Source: JAICMB01 sp035295125 (GTDB taxonomy: Bacteria > Acidobacteriota > Terriglobia > Bryobacterales > Bryobacteraceae). Taken from it: a stretch of DNA of 64,000 bases. Positions 43,711-52,700 of the stretch are shown piece by piece. The stretch is from the NCBI GenBank assembly GCA_035295125.1, contig DATGJP010000075.1:1-64000 (forward strand), given 5' to 3'. The notes beneath the pieces are model-generated. The model was not told the origin of the DNA and ran no database searches. It saw only the letters and a list, made by a program, of their open reading frames with translations. Made by a program: the position numbers and the translations under genes. Positions within the stretch are counted from its first letter, which is position 1; each line of letters starts with the position of its first letter.

Positions 43711-45357
43711 TTACTGCGAGTCTTTCGCGCAGCGGAAGCCCAGGTCGTCGCGGGCGAAGCGGGCCGGCACAATCTCCCAAGTCGAGGGTTCTGATTCGGC
43801 CAGTTTGTGGCGGAATGAGCCGCCTTTCACCACGTACCAGTCTTCCTGCAGAGTTGGCGCCGGCTGTAGGAGGTTCTGAAATGCCCGAGTCACGAGCAGG
43901 CTGGGATCGCGCTTCGTGCTCACCCATTCAGAGGCGTTGCCGACCATCTGCCACACACCTTCATGGCTGCGGCCGGCACGGTAGGACATGCCCGACACAA
44001 GATGGGTCCAGGAGTCGTCGGGATTGTCGGTGACGTTGGCTTTGTTGGCATCAGCGTCGTTGCCCCAAGGGAAACGGCTCCCGTCGGAGCCGCGGGCGGC
44101 GCGCTCCCATTCCATTTCCGTCGGCAGGCGTTTTCCGGCCCAGGTGGCGAAGGCCTGCGCATCGGCGAAGGTCACATTGATGACGGGGTAACCCGGGCGT
44201 CCGCGAGGAAACGCAGGGGGTAGCGCGCGGTGGGTAGCCTCGCAGAAGCCCTCATACGATTCGTTCGAGACCTCCTCAAGGTCAATATAAAAGGGTTTGA
44301 CTTCGGCGCGGTCCTTGGCTGGGCCGAAGAGGAACGGACCGCCGGCAATCAGCACCATGTCGCCGGTGGGCGTGGCCAAACGTTTGTTTCCCATCGTGAA
44401 CATGCGCGTGCCGCCGAACGAGTGAGATTGCACGAGCAGTATGCTGAGAGCCGCGGCGATCAGCAGGCTCGCAACCAGCGCGCCGGCAAGGAATTTCGTA
44501 TTAGCACGAACTCTGCGGCGGGCGGGGAGCTGGGGCCCCGCATGTGGCGCGGTCTGAGTGGAATCCAGGTAGGCTTCCAGCCCCGCGCAAAGCTCGCCGA
44601 AAGTCTGCAGGCGCTCCGCCGGGTTTTTGTGCGTGCACTGTAGTATGATTTCACGCAACGGCTCGGGGACACCGGCCTCTTCCAGCACCTTGACCGGCAG
44701 AGGTTCGTTGATCACCGCGTAGAAGATGCGTTCCACCGTGTCCGCGTCGATCGGCTTCTTCCCGCAGAACAACTCGAACAGCATGATGCCGAAAGAATAG
44801 ATGTCGACCTGCGGCGTGGGCGGCTTGCCCATGAGCATCTCGGGCGCCATGTAGTGAGGCGTGCCGAGGGTGAATCCGGTGCGGGTGAGATTTAACTCCT
44901 TGGCTTTGGCGATGCCGAAGTCCATCAGCTTGGCGCGACCGGAGGCGTCCAGGTGAACATTGTCGGGCTTCACGTCGCGGTGGAGGACACCGAGAGAATG
45001 GATATGTTCGAGGGCTTTGGCTACCTGGAGGGCGATTTTGGCTCGTCCGCGGATATCGGGCAGAGCACCGCTGCTGATCGCTTGCCGCAGGGTTTGCCCC
45101 ACGAGGAATTCCATGACGAGGAACGGCCGGCCCTCGTCTTCGCCGTAGTCGTAGGTGACGACAATATTGTCGTGGGTGATGCCGCTCGAGAGGCGGGCTT
45201 CCAGCAAAAACCGGGATTTTGTTTGCTCATCTGAGCATGCGGCGTTGGTCAGGATCTTGAGCGCGACGGTTCGGCCCAATACCGTGTCCTTGGCGCGATA
45301 CACCTCGGACATTCCGCCGCCCAGGAACGCTTCCGTCTCGTATTTGCCAATACGCAT
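43711..45357 (-). CDS. Ser/Thr protein kinase fused to an FGE-sulfatase-like domain
   Basis: A 548-residue membrane protein. The N-terminal kinase is complete: glycine loop LGGGMSEVYRA, VALK (K34), HRDVKPDN (126-133), DFG (146-148) and APE (171-173). A single helix (about 289-310) leads to an extracytoplasmic domain of the sulfatase-modifying-factor/C-type-lectin fold (VLIAGGPFLFG, GKRLPTEMEWERAARGSDGS, GNASEWV and VVKGGSFRH). The cysteine pair used by true formylglycine-generating enzymes is not seen near VVKGGSF, so this domain is probably a sensor or binding module. The gene is monocistronic and divergent from the DUF420 gene. Confidence 0.92.
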   Translation of the reverse strand: MRIGKYETEAFLGGGMSEVYRAKDTVLGRTVALKILTNAACSDEQTKSRFLLEARLSSGITHDNIVVTYDYGEDEGRPFLVMEFLVGQTLRQAISSGALPDIRGRAKIALQVAKALEHIHSLGVLHRDVKPDNVHLDASGRAKLMDFGIAKAKELNLTRTGFTLGTPHYMAPEMLMGKPPTPQVDIYSFGIMLFELFCGKKPIDADTVERIFYAVINEPLPVKVLEEAGVPEPLREIILQCTHKNPAERLQTFGELCAGLEAYLDSTQTAPHAGPQLPARRRVRANTKFLAGALVASLLIAAALSILLVQSHSFGGTRMFTMGNKRLATPTGDMVLIAGGPFLFGPAKDRAEVKPFYIDLEEVSNESYEGFCEATHRALPPAFPRGRPGYPVINVTFADAQAFATWAGKRLPTEMEWERAARGSDGSRFPWGNDADANKANVTDNPDDSWTHLVSGMSYRAGRSHEGVWQMVGNASEWVSTKRDPSLLVTRAFQNLLQPAPTLQEDWYVVKGGSFRHKLAESEPSTWEIVPARFARDDLGFRCAKDSQ

Positions 45358-45433
45358 GGGGTGTTTTGCTTATATCGGCGGTCCTCGTGTTTTTTCTTAG
45401 GACCGGCTAAACGATCTATCGTACCCTCAAAGT

Positions 45434-45985
45434 ATGTCCTCCGGGTACGCATCGCCATCGCCCGCGGAGTCTTCCAAAAGGGCGATGTACGCGATTGGGG
45501 CGGCGAGTCTTGCGGCTGCGTCGTTTCTGATCTGGCTGATCTATTTCAAGGGGCGCGTGGCGGCTCCTGCCTGGGTGGGTTCACTACCCGCGGCAAACGC
45601 CGCTCTCAATTCACTGAGCGCGCTGTGCCTGGTGGCGGGATACTTCAATATCCGCCGGAAACGAATTGCGATCCATAAGCGCTTCATGCTCTCGGCGGCG
45701 GGCTTTTCCACGCTGTTTCTGGTGAGCTATATCACCTATCATTTCTTTCATGGCGATACACGGTTTATGGGGCAGGGGTGGATCCGGCCGGTGTACTTTT
45801 TCGTGCTGATCAGCCATATCGGACTTTCGATGCTGGCTTTGCCGATGATCCTGGCGAGCCTGTATTTCGGACTCACGAGCAAGTTCCGGTTCCACCGGCA
45901 GATTGCGCGATGGACGTTCCCGATTTGGCTATATGTTTCGGTGACGGGTGTGGTCGTGTTCTTGTTGCTAAGAGGTTCGTCGTAG
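45434..45985 (+). CDS. DUF420-family membrane protein
   Basis: A 183-residue protein with five hydrophobic helices. The DUF420 signature is visible: NAALNSLSALCLVAGYFNIR, RKRIAIHKRFMLSAAGFSTL, LFLVSYITYHFFHGDTRF and HIGLSMLALPMILASLYFGL. Conserved His residues (H-K-R, Y-H-F-F-H, S-H-I-G) suggest heme or copper handling; related proteins sit in cytochrome oxidase clusters, but none is present here. No strong ribosome binding site precedes the ATG. Confidence 0.8.
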   Translation: MSSGYASPSPAESSKRAMYAIGAASLAAASFLIWLIYFKGRVAAPAWVGSLPAANAALNSLSALCLVAGYFNIRRKRIAIHKRFMLSAAGFSTLFLVSYITYHFFHGDTRFMGQGWIRPVYFFVLISHIGLSMLALPMILASLYFGLTSKFRFHRQIARWTFPIWLYVSVTGVVVFLLLRGSS

Positions 45986-46009
45986 ATGCCTGAAGATGGC
46001 ATTTTGTGA

Positions 46010-46092
46010 TGCAGCATGGCATCCTGCCGGCGGTTTGCAACGGGCGAAAAAGGCGGGTTAACAACCCGCTGCAGGTTGACAACCTGCATCAC
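46010..46092. repeat. family C double hairpin
   Basis: Two perfect hairpins in tandem: GCGGGTT-AAC-AACCCGC (46053-46069) directly followed by TGCAGGTT-GAC-AACCTGCA (46070-46088). They are preceded by GCATGGCATCCTGCCGGCGG, also seen near 43511. A second clean copy is at 53798-53834, with paired base changes in the second stem. Confidence 0.8.
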
Positions 46093-46101
46093 AGCCGGCC
46101 G

Positions 46102-46137
46102 CTACTGCGTGTCTTTCGGGCAGCGGAAGCCAAGGTT
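46102..46137 (-). pseudogene. 3' remnant of an FGE-sulfatase-like gene
   Basis: The minus strand encodes N-L-G-F-R-C-P-K-D-T-Q-stop. This nearly equals the C-terminus of the kinase/FGE gene at 43711 (L-G-F-R-C-A-K-D-S-Q-stop). Nothing upstream continues the frame: the ABC permease stop lies 15 bp away. It appears to be the last 11 codons of a deleted or displaced homologue, abutting a family C repeat exactly as at 43711. Confidence 0.65.
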
Positions 46138-46151
46138 TCGCGCCTGATGCC

Positions 46152-47405
46152 TTACTCGTAGCGGAGAGCGACCACGGGGTCGAGGCGCGCGGCTTTGTTC
46201 GCGGGCCAGATGCCGAAGAAGAGGCCGACGGCGACTGAAACGATAACTCCGAGAGCGGCGGCCCAGAGCGGCACAGCGGTCGGCAGGGCGGGGAAGGCGA
46301 GGCGCGCGATCACTGAAATCAGCCAGCCAAACGTCATGCCGACGAGGCCTCCGAGACCGGTCAGCACGACAGCTTCCGTGAGGAACTGGAGCACAATGTC
46401 GAAACGGCGGGCGCCGATGGCTTTGCGGACGCCGATCTCACGGGTGCGCTCGGTGACCGAAACGAGCATGATATTCATCACGCCGATGCCTCCGACGAGC
46501 AGGCCGATGGAGCTGAGAACTACCATGACCAGCGCGACCATCGCGGTCACACTGTGAAACTGCTCGATCATTTGTTCGGAGGTCGAGATATAGAAGTCGT
46601 CCGGTTTTGAGTATGGGACATGACGGCGCAGGCGCAGCACGGCGCGTGTTTCGTCAATGGCAGCCGCTAACTGGCCCGGTCTGGCCAGCACGATGATCAT
46701 GTTCTCTTTGGAGTTGGGGAACATCTTATGCATCGTGAAATAGGGCAGCAGCACGCGTGTATCGTCCTGGCCGGGGAAGGAGTTCGGCTGCCGTCCAATG
46801 ACGCCGATCACCTCGAACTCGTGCCCGTTCACGTTGATCGTCTTGCCGAGCGGGTCTTCGCCGTGCGTGAAGAGGACCCGCGGAACATCTTCGCCGACGA
46901 CGGCGACCGGAAGGTGGTGAAGATTGTCGGTATCGGTAAAGAAGCGACCCTCCTTCATTTCGCCCGACTGGCCGCCGGCGGCATAGCCTTCTTCGGTGCC
47001 GCCGACTTGGGGATTGTAAAGATCGTTCGCTTTGTACTTCACAACAGCGATTTGTGGTCCACCGCCGAAGTTTTGCGAGAAAAGATACGGACTCGTCCGC
47101 AGTACCGAGGGGCAGCGCTCGGCGATATCTCGCGCATCCAGGTAATCCAGAGGTTTGCGCTGCAGAACGGAGGGATCGCGGCTGCCGCCGAATCCCACCG
47201 GAATTCGGAAGATGATGGCGGTATCCGCTCCAAAGCCGCGCAGAACCCCCGTAATGGCGCCGTCGAGACCCGCGATAATGGAGCCGACTCCAATAATCGT
47301 GCCGGTGCCGATAATGACGCCCAGCACGGTCAGGAACGACCGCATCTTGTGCTCCCAGACGGTTGAGAGAGCCAGTCGAATTCCGGCAATTAAAGTGGAT
47401 CTCAT
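46152..47405 (-). CDS. ABC transporter permease, MacB-like (second)
   Basis: A 417-residue MacB/FtsX-type permease. It has an N-terminal helix with HKMRSFLTVLGVIIGTGTII, a large periplasmic MacB-PCD domain (about 50-280) and three C-terminal helices with the signature GGIGVMNIMLVSVTERTREI followed by GVRKAIGARR. The ATG overlaps the stop of the preceding permease gene by 4 nt. Such proteins transmit mechanical force for lipoprotein, toxin or peptide export. No ATPase gene lies in the cluster. Confidence 0.92.
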   Translation of the reverse strand: MRSTLIAGIRLALSTVWEHKMRSFLTVLGVIIGTGTIIGVGSIIAGLDGAITGVLRGFGADTAIIFRIPVGFGGSRDPSVLQRKPLDYLDARDIAERCPSVLRTSPYLFSQNFGGGPQIAVVKYKANDLYNPQVGGTEEGYAAGGQSGEMKEGRFFTDTDNLHHLPVAVVGEDVPRVLFTHGEDPLGKTINVNGHEFEVIGVIGRQPNSFPGQDDTRVLLPYFTMHKMFPNSKENMIIVLARPGQLAAAIDETRAVLRLRRHVPYSKPDDFYISTSEQMIEQFHSVTAMVALVMVVLSSIGLLVGGIGVMNIMLVSVTERTREIGVRKAIGARRFDIVLQFLTEAVVLTGLGGLVGMTFGWLISVIARLAFPALPTAVPLWAAALGVIVSVAVGLFFGIWPANKAARLDPVVALRYE

Positions 47406-48643
47406 GATTCCGCCCTTAATGCTTCGATCGGGTCGAGTTTCGAGGCGCGCTGCGCGGGGTAGATTCCGAAGAACAGGCCGACGATGGTGGATAGCCCGAG
47501 CCCGATCACGACCGAAGTCATGGGAACGGCCATTGGTACCGGCGTGAGATTGCGAACTATGATGGCGACGAACCAGGCGATGCCGACGCCCATTAATCCT
47601 CCAATACCGGAGAGCATGGACGACTCCACCAGAAACTGGTTCAAGATGTCGGCGCGGCGGGCGCCAACGGATTTTCGGATACCAATTTCACGAGTCCGCT
47701 CGGTGACCGCAGCCAGCATGATGTTCATGATGACGACACCGCCCACCACCATGAAGACGGAGACCACGGCAACCGCGGTGGCTGCGATGGCGCCGGTGAG
47801 GTTTTGCCAGGCGCTGACCAGGGCGTCGGATGAAACTACCGAGAAGGTGTCGTCCTGGCCGGGGCGGAGGTGGCGGCGAGCGCGCAGCAACATTCGAATC
47901 TCGTCCTGTGCCTGTTCGAGGTGGCCTTGATCGATCGCTTGCGCGGCATAGGAGATTCCGGTACGCGACCCATAGGTTTGGAAATAAGCGCCGATCGGGA
48001 TGTCGAGGTAGGCGTCCTGGGATTGGCCGAAAACGCTTCCCTTGGCTTTGGCCACGCCAATGACGGTGTAAGGAACGCCGTTGGCTTTAATAGTCTTACC
48101 GATGGGGTCGGCGCCTCCGAAGAGCTGGTCCTTGATATCCCAGCCGATGACGGCGACGGGCGTGCGCTTGGAGACTTCGATATCGGAGATGTAGCGGCCC
48201 ATCGCGAGCTGGGTGTTATTCAGGACCGCCCAGTTCGCCTGCACGCCGTTCAGGCCCACTGTAGTCAGCGTCTGGCCGCCCGCGTTCACGTCCGCAGAGC
48301 GGCCTACCACCATTCCGAGTTCTTTGGTCAGGCTGGAGTTTTCCTTGAGGTAGTCGAACTCATCGGGGCTCAGTTGCGGATTGCGCTTCTGGAAAAGCAG
48401 GAACTTCTTGGGATCGAAGTTGCCGATGAAAGCGATGCGGACGATCCGGAATCCGTCGGAACCCATGCTGGTGACGTTGTCGGCGATGTAGTGGTCCATC
48501 CCGTTGATCACGGCCATGACGGCAATGAGGGTGGTGGTGGCCAGGATGATGCCCAGCAGCGTCAAAAAACTGCGGAGTTTACTGCCTTGGAGGGAATCCA
48601 CCGCGACAGAAATAGCCTCGCGGAAGGATGCGGTTTGGGCCAT
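47402..48643 (-). CDS. ABC transporter permease, MacB-like (first)
   Basis: A 413-residue paralogue of the next gene with the same layout: GSKLRSFLTLLGIILATTTL, a periplasmic domain, then VVIMNIMLAAVTERTREIGI and RKSVGARRADILNQFLVESS. It starts 5 nt after the yheT-like stop and overlaps the second permease. The two would form a heterodimer, the usual state when two different MacB-like permeases are co-encoded. The nucleotide-binding subunit must come from elsewhere. Confidence 0.92.
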   Translation of the reverse strand: MAQTASFREAISVAVDSLQGSKLRSFLTLLGIILATTTLIAVMAVINGMDHYIADNVTSMGSDGFRIVRIAFIGNFDPKKFLLFQKRNPQLSPDEFDYLKENSSLTKELGMVVGRSADVNAGGQTLTTVGLNGVQANWAVLNNTQLAMGRYISDIEVSKRTPVAVIGWDIKDQLFGGADPIGKTIKANGVPYTVIGVAKAKGSVFGQSQDAYLDIPIGAYFQTYGSRTGISYAAQAIDQGHLEQAQDEIRMLLRARRHLRPGQDDTFSVVSSDALVSAWQNLTGAIAATAVAVVSVFMVVGGVVIMNIMLAAVTERTREIGIRKSVGARRADILNQFLVESSMLSGIGGLMGVGIAWFVAIIVRNLTPVPMAVPMTSVVIGLGLSTIVGLFFGIYPAQRASKLDPIEALRAES

Positions 48644-48648
48644 TCAAT

Positions 48649-49635
48649 TTAGGAGACGAAACTGGGATGTACTTTGTTCCCAGCTTCCTCCAGCCATTCT
48701 AGCAGTACGCTGTCGAGCCAGAAGCGCGGCCGGGAGCGGGAAAGGAAGCCGACATGGCCGCCGTGGTCGGGGGCGACGAGCGTCAGGTGAGGATTCTCGC
48801 GGAAGACGGGTAGGTTGTAGATTTCGAAGGGCACAAGTGGATCGTCCTGCGCGTGGATGAGCAGGGTCGGGACGCGTATGCGATCGAGGAAGCGGGCGGC
48901 CGACTGGGTGGCGTAGTAGTTGTCCGCGGTCCCGAAACCGAACGAAGGGGCGGTGAAGGTGTTGTCGAAATCCCAGATGGTTTTCACGCCGGGGAGGCGC
49001 GAGAGGTCGAACAGGCCAGGTGTGAGTTGTTCTTTCAGACGAACACGTTCGCGCAGACGCTTCAGGAAGCGGTCGGCATACAGGAAGTTGGAGCGGGCCC
49101 CCAGGCGACGGGCGCAGGCGGCGAGGTCAATGGGGGTGGAGACCGCGCAGACGGCGGCGATCAGGTCCGGGGCGGAGCCGGACAATTCGCCGGCGAGCTT
49201 GAGCACCACGTTGCCGCCCAGAGAAAAGCCGGTCAAATAGAACGGGCCGCGGCCTTGAGAGCGGAATTCGCGAAGAAGCCAGAGCAGGTCGCAGGTATGG
49301 CCGGAATGGTAGAGGGTGGTTCCGCATACCGCTTCGGTGCCTCCGCAGCTCCGCATATTGAAGCGATGGACGGTGTAGCCGGCTTCGAGCGCGGCGTGGG
49401 CCAGGCTTACGGCGTAACCGGATTCGCTGGAGCCTTCCAGGCCGTGGACCAGGATGAGCTCGGCTCGGGAATCGGTTTGCGGGCGCTGGGTGTGAACCAG
49501 GACTTGGACTCCGGGTTCGGTGTTGTAGAGCTTCGCTTCGATCGGGAAACGGCTCTCGTCGGAGGGGCGCTGCCAGAAGTTCGCCGCTATGGTCAGGAGG
49601 TGCGGATTCTTAAATAAAGGGACGAATGGGCGCAA
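48649..49635 (-). CDS. YheT-family alpha/beta hydrolase
   Basis: A 328-residue AB-hydrolase of the YheT/Eu-type group. The oxyanion region LVHGLEGSSESGYAVSLAHA and nucleophile elbow YLTGFSLGGNVVLKLAGE (Ser near 146) are followed by the acid in HAQDDPLVPFE and the His in DHGGHVGFL. Members act on lipids or short esters. The only start in range is TTG at 49635. It has no ribosome binding site, but TAAAAT lies 6 bp upstream. It is the first gene of a unit with the two ABC permeases. Confidence 0.87.
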   Translation of the reverse strand: MRPFVPLFKNPHLLTIAANFWQRPSDESRFPIEAKLYNTEPGVQVLVHTQRPQTDSRAELILVHGLEGSSESGYAVSLAHAALEAGYTVHRFNMRSCGGTEAVCGTTLYHSGHTCDLLWLLREFRSQGRGPFYLTGFSLGGNVVLKLAGELSGSAPDLIAAVCAVSTPIDLAACARRLGARSNFLYADRFLKRLRERVRLKEQLTPGLFDLSRLPGVKTIWDFDNTFTAPSFGFGTADNYYATQSAARFLDRIRVPTLLIHAQDDPLVPFEIYNLPVFRENPHLTLVAPDHGGHVGFLSRSRPRFWLDSVLLEWLEEAGNKVHPSFVS

Positions 49636-49653
49636 TTGTTCATTTTAGCCGCA

Positions 49654-49753
49654 GCAGGCGAAACGGCCTGCGCCACCTTTTTGGCCCAGTAGGTTGCGAG
49701 CCAAGGTGGGGCAGGCGGGGCAGGCATTCAGCCAGGCATTCAGCCTGCCCGAT
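49654..49753. repeat. composite repeat, family A plus inverted family B (BIME-like)
   Basis: A family A hairpin (GCAGGC 49654-49659, loop GAAACG, GCCTGC 49666-49671) and CCACCTTTTTGG are followed by AGGTTGCGAGCCAAGGTGG and a family B hairpin with a partial internal duplication (GGGGCAGGC twice, GGCATTCAGCC twice). The CCACCTTTTTGG and CCAAGGTGG arms face each other, so the whole unit can fold into one branched structure. Confidence 0.8.
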
Positions 49754-49765
49754 TTGGACACGCTC

Positions 49766-52700
49766 CTAGTTCTTCACGAAGATGTTCATCCCGGTGGCCG
49801 TCAGGTTCGGGAAAATCGCATAGTCGCCGCGCGTGTTCACACCTTCGATTCCGATGGTGTGAGGACCATTCTGGAATCTCGTCGTATCGAGGTTAAACGT
49901 GAAGCCGATATTCGGACAAGCATCCGCGGCCGGCAGTGATGGGCAAACGTCCGGGCGCGGGACGCCGAGCGTCACGGTTCCTATAGTCGAGCCATCCACT
50001 ATCACGACGCCTGCGATGATTCGCTGTCCGGCGGAGTACATATAACCAGACAGCGTGACGGTTCCGGACAAAGTGGCGTTGTTAGCCGGGGATTCCAGGA
50101 CGCCGATCACCGGCGCGGCCTGCCCGTTTTGCACGGTGACGTTCAATGGTGTCGCCGGGTAGAGCGTCAAACGTCCGGTCTGGTCGCGCACCCGAACCTG
50201 TAGCGTATGCGGACCATCCGGAATGGGCGGGGCACTTTCCACGGTTAGAATCGTCGCGCTGAAGCCTATGGCCGGACAGTTGATAGGTGCGGGTGAAAGC
50301 GCATTGCAGATGTCGGACCGCGGGGCTCCGTATGTCGTGGGGCCGTAAGTGAAACCGTCGATCAATGTATCGACGCCCTGGATCGTCAGGGCGGTATCGT
50401 AGGCATATCCGCTGACCATCAGCGGTCCCTTGATGGTGGCGCCGTCGGTGGGTGATTCGATGGTGACGACGGGCGCAAAAGCGGCGCCGGGATCGACTGT
50501 GAAGCTGACCGGTGTCGCCGGCACGATGTTCGTTCCTCCTCGGGAATTCGTCACTTTGACCGCGAGCGTGTGAGTGCCCGACACGATTCCCAGACCGGAC
50601 AGGTTCAAGACAGTCGACCAGCGGGTATTTGTGCTACCAGGGGCGAGGTGTGCCGCACTCCTGCCGTCGACGAAAATGTCGAGGGAGATTACGGGCTCCG
50701 CTGAATCTGAGGTGGTACCGTTCACCATCAGGATGTCCTGCACGTGGTCGCCATCCTGTGGCGCTGCGATGGTGGCATCCGGGACAGACACATTTTGGAA
50801 CGGAGGATCGAATCGCAAGGTTGGAGCATTTGTCAGTGAGCTGAAGCCAATGGAGAAGGCATATACGTCGTGACCGTTTCCCAGGCCAACAACGGAGGGA
50901 CCGCATTCGCTAAAAGATGCCGCTTGCTCGGTGGTCTGGTTTCCACCGCCATAGTTGAATTGGACCCGGCCGTCCGCGAAAAGGGTCGCCGCGAAATTTG
51001 TCGGGCTGGGGGATTGAGCGAGTGCGGTGTACTGGCCGGCCCAACGGAACGTAATGGAATTCGTGCCGATGCTGATATACACCCCTTCGCCGCTTTGCGC
51101 GCTGCCGGTCACGGTGGTGGCGCTCGATGCGGTCCAGAGCGGAGCGACGGCGTGGTAGTTGCGCAGATTCACGGAGTCGGCGCAGGCTCCTGGCGTCGCG
51201 GGTAATTCAAAGGCAATCAGGCCGTTTGAAAATACGTATACGCTGCTATAGGTCTTGTCGTAGAACGGAAACGCGAACGGGAGTTGCTGAATGGCATAGG
51301 ACCCCTGCGGGACGGTCACCCGCCGCTCGTTTTCGAAGCTGAACGAGTTCACGGAAGCGAAGAGGGCATACGGCATCATGGTGTGAATCGTGGCTTGCAC
51401 CTGGTTGGATGTGCCATCGCCGATATCCCAGTCCATGTATTGTGCAGTGATCTGGTCCTGGCTCAAGAGCTCAAGCCGTGCATTGGACGGCGTCGCGGCC
51501 GTCTGGACCGTGGCAATCTGGCCTTCGTAGACCGATCCGCGCTGGTGCAGGATGAGATTCTCGGCGTCTCCGGAACTGCTCGTCAACTGGATCCGGACAG
51601 TGGGCTGCGAGTAGTTCAAATCCTCGAGTACAACGCGAAGCGGCTCGCCGAGCACAATGGGGTCGTCGTAAAACTTCAGTTGGCCGGTGTTCGAAGGCAT
51701 ATCGAACGACGACATGACGTGCACGGTGTTCGCACCGTCAGAAAATGCGAGGGCTCCCATGCCGCGTTTGGCAAATCCGGCCCATAACTGCTGCTGACTC
51801 GCGCCATTGTAATCCACGCGATCGGCGAGCAGGATGGCATCGCGCATGTCGATCATAGAGGCGGCCGGCACGGCCAGCTTCATGCCGTCCATCACCAGTT
51901 GGCGCACGCGTTTGCGTCCTTCGGCTTCGCCGAACTGCGCGATCAAGTTGGCGCGGACGTCCCACAATGCCGCGACCCAGATTTCACCGTCGGCGTGAAC
52001 TTCGGGGAACGAGCGCACATGGCCCAGGTTGGCATACGTGAGCGGGTCGACGTTCATGTCGGTAGAGTACGGACGCGTGCGAATTCCGGTGCCCCAACTC
52101 TGGTTGAAGTACTGGGCGGAGGGGTAAATGCCGTCAGGGGGCGCGCCATCGGGCGTGGTGTACTCGATGCCGTAGAAGTCGCTCCATGCTTCTCCCATCG
52201 AAGCTCCCTGAAACGTTGTGTAGACCTGCCGCGCCAGCCGGGAACTGACGCCGTGGGTGTACTCATGCACCATCACCATGGAGTCGTATGAGCCGTCGGT
52301 GAAGACGTCGTTCAGCGCACCACTGCCGCCACTGATGAACATGGAGATTTCGGCCTGTACGCCATCGTCGTCGTTGCCTTCGAGTGAGAAGAATGAATTC
52401 TCGAACTCGCCGCTGCCGGCTGCAACCGCGCCGAAATGGGCATATGCGAAGACCGGGTCGCCATCCACCCCACCGCGTCCGATGTTGTTCAGTTGGAAGT
52501 TGCCGGATGGTTCATCGAAGCCGTACTGATAGTGCAGGTCATGCGCGAGGTTCATCCAGTAGAACAGGTTGGTCACCGCGGCCTGTGGGAAATTCAGCGG
52601 GAAGAACCCGGGACCGATTTGCAGAGGGAAATTGAACTCGCCGTTCACTCCCGCGACGGGGACGGGCATGATGAAGCTTGTGCCGGCCAGGTTTTCGCCC

